From Candidatus Flavonifractor intestinigallinarum (GTDB lineage: Bacteria; Bacillota; Clostridia; Oscillospirales; Oscillospiraceae), in contig DWXO01000094.1 of NCBI GenBank assembly GCA_019119165.1, positions 1-54,808 on the forward strand: 54,808 nt of DNA, read 5' to 3'. Under the pieces are notes generated by a model. It searched no databases, had not been told where the DNA came from, and saw only the letters and a list, made by a program, of their open reading frames with translations. The position numbers and the translations under genes were made by a program. Numbering within the stretch: position 1 is the first letter of the stretch; every line of letters starts with the position of its first letter. Below are positions 14,703 through 22,783 of the stretch, piece after piece.

Positions 14703-14731
14703 AAAAGAGACCGCCAATGGCGGTCTCTTTT
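14703..14731 (-). terminator. Terminator of the aminotransferase gene
   Basis: A 13-bp stem (AAAAGAGACCGCC / GGCGGTCTCTTTT, AAT loop), 13 bases after the stop and followed by T residues on the minus strand. Confidence 0.85.
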
Positions 14732-14744
14732 CGCAGGGCGGTGC

Positions 14745-15935
<1,191 letters not shown>

Positions 15936-15969
15936 TGGAATCTCTCCCTTGTATCCGTTTTCTTGACAT

Positions 15970-16001
15970 ATTATATGCGCTGACTTGCAGAATTGCAAGT
16001 C
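15970..16001 (-). promoter_or_regulatory. Aminotransferase promoter overlapped by an operator-like dyad
   Basis: On the minus strand TTGCAA (15993-15998), 17 bases, TATAAT (15970-15975). The perfect 8-bp inverted repeat GACTTGCA-GAAT-TGCAAGTC (15982-16001) covers the -35, which suggests repression by an unidentified regulator. Confidence 0.65.
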
Positions 16002-16051
16002 CTTATTTGAAAAACTTCCGGGTTTTTGAATGACTGTCCAGTCTTTCATGC

Positions 16052-16086
16052 AAAAGGACCGCCGCGCATAAGGCGCGGCGGTCCTT
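16052..16086 (-). terminator. Terminator of coaX-ECF operon
   Basis: A 14-bp perfect stem (AAGGACCGCCGCGC / GCGCGGCGGTCCTT) followed by T residues on the minus strand, 11 bases after the ECF gene stop. Confidence 0.9.
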
Positions 16087-16096
16087 GGAAACCAAT

Positions 16097-16680
16097 TCAG
16101 GCCCGCTTTCTGGCCCCCACAACCCGGACGATCACCGTGCTGAGGACCAGATTGATGGCCAGCTCCAGCACAAAATTGACGCCGGTAAGGACAAAAATGA
16201 TGTAGTAAATCAGATCGGAGCCACCGGCCCAGGCCACCAGAATGTCGTAGAAGCACAGGGTCAGGCCCAGGATGAAAATGCCGGTGTTGACCACCGGACA
16301 AACGATACCGGCGGTGATGGAAGCTCCCATGGGGGAACGGCTGGACAGGCCCCGGAACACCAGGCCGGACACCCACCCGGCGGCGGCGCCCTTGACGATG
16401 CACAGGGCAGCGGTAAGCAGCGGGTTGGCGGTAAACAGGATGTTGCCGCCCATATCCCAGCCCGCCACGCAGGCGATGAGCACCACCACGCCGAACACAG
16501 CGCCCAGCCAGGCGCCTGCGCCCGCGCCGTACAGGGCCGCGCCGATGATGATGGGTGCCAGGGCCAGGGTGATGGAGAAGGGTCCGAACTTGACGAAGCT
16601 GGCGACTACCTGCAGGACCACGATGATGGCCGTCATTAGGGCCAGTCCGGTCAGGCGTCTGGTTTTTCGTTTGCTCTCAT
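16097..16680 (-). CDS. ECF transporter S component, probable pantothenate (PanT); apparent frameshift at start
   Basis: A small integral membrane protein of about 195 residues with roughly six hydrophobic segments. It begins LTGLALMTAIIVVLQVVASF and has the small-residue-rich pattern of ECF substrate-binding S components. Such proteins bind a vitamin and use a shared ATPase module. Lying 38 bases after coaX, the natural guess is pantothenate. The start is unclear: a strong AGGAGGG site with ATG at 16680 opens a frame that stops after 9 codons, whereas the protein frame is shifted by one. One extra A in the A5 run (complement of 16663-16667) would join them into MRANEKTRRLTGLAL. Otherwise initiation could be at ATG 16636 or GTG 16726, both with poor ribosome sites. 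Confidence 0.75.
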
Positions 16681-16764
16681 GGTTATTTCCCTCCTGCTGC
16701 CGCTCCTCTCTAAGGATGCAGCGCACGTTTATTTACCCACGGCAGTGTGCCGTTGAGTACAAAG

Positions 16765-17553
16765 TCAGGTACGCCGGCTCTTGCGGGTGTTCTTCTGATA
16801 GAGCAGATAGAGACCCCGCATCACCAGGTCGGCGTCATAGTGGGCGGTGCGCTTGCAGTAGCGCAGAATACGGGGCGCGCTGCCGCCGGTGGCCACCACG
16901 GTGACCGGTCCCCCCGCCGCCTCCTCCAGCCGGTCGATGACCCCGTCCAGCATGGCGGCGTGGCCGTAGAGCGCGCCGGAGCGCATGGCCTCCTCGGTGG
17001 TGCGGCCCAGCAGCTCCACCGGAGCGGAGCACTCCAGGGAGATGGGCGGCAGGGCGTCCGCCCGGGACCACATGGCCTCCAGGGCCAGGTTCAGGCCGGG
17101 CATGATGACGCACCCCTCGTACACGCTGCCCACAATGAGGGATGCGGAGGTGGCGGTGCCCAGGTCCACCATGACGATGGGGCTGGGATAGGCGGCAATG
17201 GCGGCCACCGCCGAGGCCACGATATCGCTGCCCAGCTGGTTGTGGATCTCCGCCTTGATGTTGAGGCCGGTCTTGATGCCCGGTCCCACCACCATGGGGG
17301 TCTTGCCGGTGAGCCGGGTGAGGGCGTCGGTAAAGACGGCGGTGAGGGGGGGCACCACGCTGGACAGGATGGACCCGTCCACCGCCTTCACGTCGGCGCC
17401 GTAGAGGCCGAACACCCCCAGCAGGTCGATGGCGCACTGGTCCCGGGTCTTGTTCCGGGAGGTCTCCAGGGTGGCCCGGAAGCGCAGCTTCCCCTCCCCG
17501 TCAAACAGACCCACCGTGGTGGTGGAATTGCCCACGTCTACCGCCAGCACCAT
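16765..17553 (-). CDS. coaX: Type III pantothenate kinase
   Basis: A 262-residue ASKHA-fold kinase that phosphorylates pantothenate, the first step to coenzyme A. The phosphate loop DVGNSTTTVGLFD (about 6-18), the catalytic Asp region with KTRDQ, the central DLGTATSASLI and the C-terminal ATGGSAPRI are family hallmarks. The length matches CoaX. The ATG at 17553 is chosen for a GAGGGGAG site about 8 bases upstream; the longer in-frame extension has no ribosome site. It is followed by a probable pantothenate transporter, forming an uptake-and-phosphorylation operon. The window lacks coaBC, which in bacilli sits between rpoZ and priA. Confidence 0.95.
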   Translation of the reverse strand: MVLAVDVGNSTTTVGLFDGEGKLRFRATLETSRNKTRDQCAIDLLGVFGLYGADVKAVDGSILSSVVPPLTAVFTDALTRLTGKTPMVVGPGIKTGLNIKAEIHNQLGSDIVASAVAAIAAYPSPIVMVDLGTATSASLIVGSVYEGCVIMPGLNLALEAMWSRADALPPISLECSAPVELLGRTTEEAMRSGALYGHAAMLDGVIDRLEEAAGGPVTVVATGGSAPRILRYCKRTAHYDADLVMRGLYLLYQKNTRKSRRT

Positions 17554-17640
17554 GCTGCCCGCTCCCCTCTTTCCTGGTCTTGAAATCCAAAATATTGTAG
17601 CAGTTTTGGCCCGGAGCGTCAAGTGGGGCGGCAGCTCATA

Positions 17641-17670
17641 AAAAGGAAGAGGCGGATTTCCGCCTCTTCC
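17641..17670 (-). terminator. Terminator of the leu operon
   Basis: A 12-bp stem (GGAAGAGGCGGA / TCCGCCTCTTCC), 9 bases after the leuB stop and followed by TTTTT on the minus strand. Confidence 0.85.
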
Positions 17671-17679
17671 CTGTTTTCC

Positions 17680-18756
17680 TTAAATCTTGGCGCAGATCAG
17701 GTCGCCCATCTGCTTGGTGCCGATGGGGGTGACCCCCGGCTCGGCAATGTCGGCGGTGCGCCAGCCCTCAGCCAGCACTCCGTCCACGGCGGCCTCCACC
17801 GCGTCGGCCTCGGCGGCCAGGTGGAAGGAGTAGCGGAACATCATGGCCACCGACAGAATGGTGGCGATGGGGTTGGCCTTGTCCTGACCGGCGATGTCGG
17901 GAGCGGAGCCGTGGATGGGCTCATAGAGGCCGGGAGCAGTGTCGCCGATGGAGGCGGAGGGCAGCAGGCCGATGGAGCCGGTGACCATGGAGGCCTCGTC
18001 GGACAGGATGTCGCCGAACATATTCTCGGTGACCACCACGTCAAATTGGCCGGGGTCCCGGACCAGCTGCATGGCGCAGTTGTCCACCAGCACATCCTCG
18101 TACTGAACGTCGGAATACTCCTCCGCCAGCCGGTGCATGACGGAGCGCCACAGCCGGGAGGTCTCCAGCACATTGGCCTTGTCCACGGAGGACACCTTCT
18201 TCCGGCGGAGGCGGGCCAGCTCAAAGGCCCGGCGGCCAATGCGCTCGATCTCCTTCTCGGAATAAGCCATCCGGTCAGCGCACTCCACGCCCCGGTCGGG
18301 GGTGTCGTACTTCTCCCGCTGGCCGAAGTAGATGCCGCCGGTGAGCTCCCGGACCATCATCAGGTCGATGCCCTTCTCGGCGGTCTCCTTCTTCAGGGGG
18401 CAGGCGTCCGCCATGGCGGGCCGCAGAGCGGCGGGGCGCAGGTTGGCGTACAGGCCCAGGTCCTTGCGGATGGCCAGCAGGGCGGTCTCAGGCCGCTGCT
18501 CGGCGGGCTTGTCGCTCCCCCACTTGGGACCGCCCACGGCCCCCAGCAGCACAGCGTCGCAGGCCTTGCACTTCTCGGCGGTGCCGTCGGGGTAGCTCTT
18601 CCCCACCGCGTCGGTGGCGCAGCCGCCCAGCAGCACATCCTCATAGGTAAAGCTGTGGCCGAACTTCTTGCCCACGGCCTCCAGCACCTTGACGGCCTCG
18701 TTCACCACCTCGGGGCCGATGCCGTCGCCCCGGATCAAAGCGATTTTGTAATTCAT
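17680..18756 (-). CDS. leuB: 3-isopropylmalate dehydrogenase
   Basis: A 358-residue enzyme of the isocitrate/isopropylmalate dehydrogenase family that makes 2-ketoisocaproate precursor in leucine synthesis using NAD. Visible are [10 protein letters not shown] near the start, the substrate arginines ([20 protein letters not shown]), the metal site DILSDEASM and the nucleotide loop [18 protein letters not shown]. The ATG overlaps the leuD stop (ATGA). It is the last gene of leuC-leuD-leuB and is followed by a terminator. leuA is not in the window. Confidence 0.97.
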   Translation of the reverse strand: MNYKIALIRGDGIGPEVVNEAVKVLEAVGKKFGHSFTYEDVLLGGCATDAVGKSYPDGTAEKCKACDAVLLGAVGGPKWGSDKPAEQRPETALLAIRKDLGLYANLRPAALRPAMADACPLKKETAEKGIDLMMVRELTGGIYFGQREKYDTPDRGVECADRMAYSEKEIERIGRRAFELARLRRKKVSSVDKANVLETSRLWRSVMHRLAEEYSDVQYEDVLVDNCAMQLVRDPGQFDVVVTENMFGDILSDEASMVTGSIGLLPSASIGDTAPGLYEPIHGSAPDIAGQDKANPIATILSVAMMFRYSFHLAAEADAVEAAVDGVLAEGWRTADIAEPGVTPIGTKQMGDLICAKI

Positions 18757-19238
18757 TTGGCCACACCTCGCGCTTTCAGGGAGTTGAGCAGGCCGCCGGC
18801 CTGGATGATGTTGTCCACGAAGGCCGGGAAGGGCGCGGCCTGCCAGGTCTTGCCCTGGGTCTCGTCGGTGATGGTACCGGCGGCAAAGTCCACGCTCACC
18901 GTGTCCCCCGCCTGGATAGCGGCGGCAGCCTCGGCGCTCTCCATGATGGGCAGGCCGATGTTGATGGAATTGCGGTAGAAGATGCGGGCGAAGGAGGGTG
19001 CAATGACGCACTTCACGCCGCAGGCCTTGATGGACAGGGGCGCGTGCTCCCGGGAGGAGCCGCAGCCGAAGTTGGCCCCGGCCACGATGATGTCGCCCTC
19101 CTCCACGGTGGAGGCAAAGCTGGCGTCGATGTCCTCCATGCAGTGGGAGGCCAGGGATTTCTCGTCGGGGGCGTTGAGGTACCGGGCGGGAATGATCACG
19201 TCGGTATCCACGTTGTCGCCGTACTTGTATACCTTCAT
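18753..19238 (-). CDS. leuD: 3-isopropylmalate dehydratase small subunit
   Basis: A 161-residue small subunit of isopropylmalate isomerase, of the short clostridial/archaeal type. The start [21 protein letters not shown] follows AAAGGA by 10 bases. The motif [14 protein letters not shown] and the [15 protein letters not shown] segment are typical of the swivel domain. It works with LeuC to convert 2- to 3-isopropylmalate. It is coupled to leuB by ATGA. A 165-base gap with a palindromic element separates it from leuC, so the stoichiometry may be set by RNA structure there. Confidence 0.96.
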   Translation of the reverse strand: MKVYKYGDNVDTDVIIPARYLNAPDEKSLASHCMEDIDASFASTVEEGDIIVAGANFGCGSSREHAPLSIKACGVKCVIAPSFARIFYRNSINIGLPIMESAEAAAAIQAGDTVSVDFAAGTITDETQGKTWQAAPFPAFVDNIIQAGGLLNSLKARGVAK

Positions 19239-19280
19239 GGTAACAATATCCTTTCTTGTGGTAGTGTGAGCTTTGGGATC

Positions 19281-19400
19281 GTTAGGAGTGAGGAGATATG
19301 AGATAGGAGTGGTGGTGTCCGGCGGAGCCGGACTAATTTGAGATTCATTCGCCTCCGGCGAATACCACATCTTCTATCTCCTATCTTCTATCTCCTATCT
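19281..19400. repeat. GATAGAAG-arm palindromic intergenic element, copy 2
   Basis: It shares with 4083-4170 the 17-base core palindrome GTCCGGC-GGA-GCCGGAC (19317-19333) and arms built from GGAGATAG/CTATCTCC units (for example CTTCTATCTCCTATC at 19371-19385, then repeated). A second hairpin TTCGCC-TCC-GGCGAA is at 19348-19362. It lies inside the leu operon between leuC and leuD, so it is transcribed. Confidence 0.6.
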
Positions 19401-19403
19401 TGT

Positions 19404-20663
19404 TCAAATCTTCCGGGGATCGGCCACGCAGCCCGCCACCGCGGAAGCGGCTGCCACGGCGGGGTTGGCCAGGATGATCTCGGAGGACACGGGGCCCATG
19501 CGGCCCACGAAATTGCGGTTGGTGGTGGAGATGGCCCGCTCGTTGTCGGAGAGCACGCCCATGTGGCCGCCCAGGCAGGGGCCGCAGGTGGGAGTGGACA
19601 CGGCGCAGCCCGCCTCGATGAAGGTCTGGATCAGGCCCTCGGCCATGGCGTCCAGGGTGATCTGCTGGGTGGCGGGGATGACGATGCAGCGCACGCCGTC
19701 GGCCACCTTGCGGCCCTTGAGCACCGCCGCCGCCTGCCGCAGGTCGTCCAGACGGCCGTTGGTGCAGGAACCGATAACCACCTGGTCGATGTGGGTGCCC
19801 TCCACCTGGTCGATGGTGCGGGTGTTGGAGGGCAGATGGGGCAGGGCCACCGTGGGCTGGAGGGTGTTCAGGTCAATGACGATCTCCTGCTCGTACTCGG
19901 CGTCGGGATCGGCCTCCACCGCCTCCCACTCACGGGTGACACGGCCCTTCAGGTAGGCACGGGTCTTGTCGTCCACCGGGAAAATGCCGTTCTTGGCGCC
20001 GGCCTCAATGGCCATGTTGGCGATGGTGAAGCGGTCGTCCATGGACAGCTCCCCTACCCCGTCCCCGGCGAACTCCAGGGACTTGTACAGGGCGCCGTCC
20101 ACGCCGATCAGGCCGATCAGGTGGAGGATCACGTCCTTGCCGGACACATAGGGCTGGAACTTGCCGGTGAGGGTGACCTTGATGGCGGCGGGCACCTTGA
20201 ACCAGGCAAGGCCGGTAGCCATACCGGCGGCCATGTCGGTGGAGCCCACGCCGGTGGAGAACATCCCCACCGCGCCGTAAGTACAGGTGTGGGAGTCGGC
20301 GCCGATCATGCACTCGCCGGGGGCGGTGAGGCCCTTCTCGGGCAGCAGGGCGTGCTCCACGCCCATACAGCCCACGTCATAGAAGTGGGTGATGTTGAAT
20401 TCCTTGGCAAATTCCCGGGCCTGGGCGCACAGCTGGGCGGACTTGATGTCCTTGCAGGGGGTGGAGTGGTCCAGCACCAGGGCAATCTTGTCTTGATCAA
20501 ATACCTGGGTCAGTCCCGCCTTGCGGAACTCGGTGATGGCGACGGGCGCGGTGATGTCGTTGCCCAGCACCAGATCCAGCTTGGCCTCCACCAGCTGGCC
20601 GGGTACCACCTGGTCCAGTCCGGCGTGACGGGCCAGGATCTTTTGGGTCATGGTCATTCCCAT
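19404..20663 (-). CDS. leuC: 3-isopropylmalate dehydratase large subunit
   Basis: A 419-residue aconitase-family subunit that carries the [4Fe-4S] cluster of isopropylmalate isomerase. The cluster cysteines are C300 (SCTNGR), C360 and C363 (TCGPCLGG). [11 protein letters not shown] (121-131) and NRNFVGRMG are also signature stretches. Its length is that of the shorter bacterial/archaeal LeuC paired with the short LeuD. The ribosome site AGGAGG is 9 bases before the ATG at 20663. It is the first gene of the operon, with a promoter overlapping the divergent promoter of the Crp-type gene. Confidence 0.97.
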   Translation of the reverse strand: MGMTMTQKILARHAGLDQVVPGQLVEAKLDLVLGNDITAPVAITEFRKAGLTQVFDQDKIALVLDHSTPCKDIKSAQLCAQAREFAKEFNITHFYDVGCMGVEHALLPEKGLTAPGECMIGADSHTCTYGAVGMFSTGVGSTDMAAGMATGLAWFKVPAAIKVTLTGKFQPYVSGKDVILHLIGLIGVDGALYKSLEFAGDGVGELSMDDRFTIANMAIEAGAKNGIFPVDDKTRAYLKGRVTREWEAVEADPDAEYEQEIVIDLNTLQPTVALPHLPSNTRTIDQVEGTHIDQVVIGSCTNGRLDDLRQAAAVLKGRKVADGVRCIVIPATQQITLDAMAEGLIQTFIEAGCAVSTPTCGPCLGGHMGVLSDNERAISTTNRNFVGRMGPVSSEIILANPAVAAASAVAGCVADPRKI

Positions 20664-20700
20664 ACGAGGGCGCCTCCTTATTTCTTGTTGGTATCAGCAT

Positions 20701-20729
20701 ACCATACCCCCTTGTCATAAGAATGTAAA
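20701..20729 (-). promoter_or_regulatory. Promoter of leuC-leuD-leuB
   Basis: TTTACA (20724-20729), 17 bases, TATGGT (20701-20706) on the minus strand. The leader is only about 30 bases, too short for a T-box or attenuator. Confidence 0.65.
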
Positions 20730-20741
20730 CCATGCTACAAT
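20712..20741 (+). promoter_or_regulatory. Promoter of the Crp/Fnr-type regulator
   Basis: TTGTCA (20712-20717), 18 bases, TACAAT (20736-20741). It overlaps the leuC promoter on the other strand, so the two cannot be occupied independently. Confidence 0.6.
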
Positions 20742-20747
20742 CTTACC

Positions 20748-20772
20748 GTAGGGGCGGGGCTTATCCCCGCCC
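20748..20772 (+). repeat. GTAG-headed palindrome 7 in the regulator leader
   Basis: Head GTAGGGG, stem GGGCGGGG / CCCCGCCC. It lies in the untranslated leader, ending just before the AAAGGAGG ribosome site, so it should form a hairpin in the mRNA. Confidence 0.75.
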
Positions 20773-20793
20773 GCTCGAAAGGAGGAAACCGCC

Positions 20794-21411
20794 ATGCTGC
20801 GCAACATCTGGACGCCCCTGGCCGACGGCCAGCCCATTCTGCACAAGGAGCCGGGAGAGCTGATCTATCTCCAGGACACCCGGGCGGATTGCTTTTATTA
20901 TATTGTATCGGGCACCGCCAAGTGCTTCATCAGTTCCCCCGAGGGGGAGGAACGCATCCTCACCCTCCCCCACGCCGGCGAGCTGATGGGCGAGGCCGCT
21001 TTCTTTGACGGCCAGCCCCGGGTATCCTCCGCCATGGCCATGACAAAATGCCAGCTGGTGGCGGTGGACCGGCGGCGGCTGACCCAGGTGTTTGCCGTCC
21101 ACCCCGATCTGGCCATCGCCATGCTGGAGGACCTGGCCCGCCGTGTGCGGATGCTGTCCGGCCATGTGGACGGGGACTTTCTCCAGGCGGACAAGCGCAT
21201 TGCCCGCCACCTGCTGTCCATCCTGCCCTGGCCGGAGGATACGGTGCGCTGCACCCATGAGGAGATTGGTGCCTCCGTGGGGGTGAGCCGGGTAACGGTA
21301 AGCCGGGTGCTGGGCGAGTTCGATAAAAAGGGCTGGATCAGGACGGGCTACAAGAGCCTGAAGCTGACAGACCGCCGGGGCCTGGAAGGCTTTTTGCGGG
21401 CTGAAAACTGA
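20794..21411 (+). CDS. Crp/Fnr family transcriptional regulator
   Basis: A 205-residue regulator with an N-terminal cyclic-nucleotide-binding-type beta roll (about 12-120, with GELMGEAAFFDGQPR as the phosphate-loop region) and a C-terminal Crp-type helix-turn-helix (about 150-185, CTHEEIGASVGVSRVTVSRVL). No N-terminal Cys cluster of Fnr is present, so an oxygen-sensing Fe-S cluster is unlikely; the ligand is unknown. It is 100 bases upstream of and codirectional with the molybdenum hydroxylase genes, which makes these a plausible target, although I could not find a clear TGTGA-type dyad in their promoter. AAAGGAGG lies 8 bases before the ATG. Confidence 0.93.
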   Translation: MLRNIWTPLADGQPILHKEPGELIYLQDTRADCFYYIVSGTAKCFISSPEGEERILTLPHAGELMGEAAFFDGQPRVSSAMAMTKCQLVAVDRRRLTQVFAVHPDLAIAMLEDLARRVRMLSGHVDGDFLQADKRIARHLLSILPWPEDTVRCTHEEIGASVGVSRVTVSRVLGEFDKKGWIRTGYKSLKLTDRRGLEGFLRAEN

Positions 21412-21436
21412 ACCCAGGATTTTTCGTGATTGCCCC

Positions 21437-21465
21437 TGTACATTTCTGGCAGAAGCCGGTATAAT
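21437..21465 (+). promoter_or_regulatory. Promoter of the molybdenum hydroxylase operon
   Basis: TATAAT (21460-21465) with TGTACA (21437-21442) 17 bases upstream. The poor -35 fits a promoter that needs an activator such as the neighbouring Crp-type protein. Confidence 0.6.
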
Positions 21466-21515
21466 ATCATGTCTGCAAAACGCGAAATGACCCGAACTAT
21501 GGGGAGGAATTGGAT

Positions 21516-22313
21516 TTGTACACCATCAAGAGCTACGTGTTTCCCGAGACCCTGGAGGAGGCCGACGAGCTGCTCCAGCGGGACGCCCGTACCAGCGTCA
21601 TCCTGGGGGGCAGCTGCTGGCTGAAGCTGGGCCGCCGCCGCATCGCCCGCGCCATCGACCTGACCCGACTGGGGCTGGACCAGATCGAAGTGAAGGACGG
21701 CTGTCTGGAGCTGGGGGCCTGCGTCACCCTCCATCAGCTGGAGACCCACCCCGCCGTCACCTCCCGCTTTGACGGCATTTTGGGAAACTGCGTGTCCCAC
21801 ATCGTGGGGGTGCCCTTCCGCAACTGCGCCACCGTGGGAGGCTCGGTGTTCTCCCGGTTCGGCTTTTCCGATCTGACCTGCGCCCTGCTGGCTCTGGACG
21901 CCACTGTGGTGCTCTACCGGGGGGGCGAGGTGCCCCTGGAGGCGTTCATGGCCTCCCCCATCGCCTTCAACGACATTCTGCTGAAGGTCCGCATCAAGGA
22001 TGATGGCCGCCGGGCCGCCTACCAGAGCGTCCGCCGCTCCACCACCGACTTCCCCACCCTGGCGGCGGCGGTGAGCTGCCTGGACGGCCAGTGGACCGTG
22101 TCGGTGGGGGCACGTCCCGCCCGGGCGGTGCGGTGTGAGCGCGCCGCCGCCTGCCTGAACGAGGGCAAAGGGGCAGCCGCCGCCGGACAGGCCGCCGCCG
22201 GGGAGCTGACCTACGGCACCGACCTGCGGGCGGGGGCCGACTACCGGAAGAAGCTGGCCGCCGTCCTGGTGCGCCGGGCGGCAGAGCAGTGCATGGAGGA
22301 GAACAAGGGATGA
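21516..22313 (+). CDS. Molybdenum hydroxylase FAD-binding subunit (XdhB/CoxM-like)
   Basis: A 265-residue FAD-binding subunit of the xanthine dehydrogenase/CO dehydrogenase family. I set the start at TTG 21516, 8 bases after GGAGG, giving a protein that begins M-Y-T-I-K-S-Y; a TTG two codons earlier is too close to the ribosome site. The FAD loop LGGSCW (about 30-35) and the second FAD motif RNCATVGGSVFSRF (about 103-116) are present. It hands electrons from the Fe-S subunit to an acceptor. The gene order FAD, Fe-S, Mo with ATGA overlaps at both junctions indicates one complex. Confidence 0.9.
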   Translation: MYTIKSYVFPETLEEADELLQRDARTSVILGGSCWLKLGRRRIARAIDLTRLGLDQIEVKDGCLELGACVTLHQLETHPAVTSRFDGILGNCVSHIVGVPFRNCATVGGSVFSRFGFSDLTCALLALDATVVLYRGGEVPLEAFMASPIAFNDILLKVRIKDDGRRAAYQSVRRSTTDFPTLAAAVSCLDGQWTVSVGARPARAVRCERAAACLNEGKGAAAAGQAAAGELTYGTDLRAGADYRKKLAAVLVRRAAEQCMEENKG

Positions 22314-22783
22314 AAGTCAAGATCACCGTCAACGGGATGCTGTACAACAAGCACATCCCCAACGATATGATGCTGCTGGAGTTTTTACGCAAGTACGGCT
22401 ACGTCAGCGTGAAGCGGGGCTGCGATACCAGCAACTGCGGCCTGTGTACCGTCTGGGTGGAGGGCAAGCCTGTGCTGTCCTGCTCCTACCCCGCCGCCCG
22501 GGCCGACGGCCTGCGTGTCACCACTCTGGAGGGCGTAAAGGAGGAGGCCGCCTCCTTCGGCCGCTACATGACCGCCCAGGGCGCCGAGCAGTGCGGCTAT
22601 TGCAGCCCCGGCTTCATTATGGCGGTGCTGGCCATGCGCCGGGAGCTCACCGACCCCACCGAGGAGGAGATCTCCAATTATCTGGCGGGCAATCTGTGCC
22701 GCTGCTCGGGCTACGCCGGACAGACCCGTGCCCTGCGGGCCTGGCTCCACGACAAGCCCTGGGAGAAGGAGGGTCAGGCATGA
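22310..22783 (+). CDS. Molybdenum hydroxylase (2Fe-2S) subunit (XdhC/CoxS-like)
   Basis: A 157-residue electron-transfer subunit with two [2Fe-2S] clusters. The plant-type ferredoxin cluster is bound by the cysteines in GCDTSNCGLC and the later LSC; the second by QCGYCSPG and NLCRCSGY. It relays electrons from the molybdenum site to the FAD subunit. The ATG overlaps the previous stop and a GGAGGAGAACAAGGG stretch acts as ribosome site. The size and cysteine pattern are exactly those of the family. Confidence 0.95.
   Translation: MKVKITVNGMLYNKHIPNDMMLLEFLRKYGYVSVKRGCDTSNCGLCTVWVEGKPVLSCSYPAARADGLRVTTLEGVKEEAASFGRYMTAQGAEQCGYCSPGFIMAVLAMRRELTDPTEEEISNYLAGNLCRCSGYAGQTRALRAWLHDKPWEKEGQA

Noticed and set aside
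20664-20793. Leucine T-box or attenuator before leuC
   Set aside because: The promoter leaves a leader of about 30 bases; no T-box sequence or Leu-rich leader peptide is seen.
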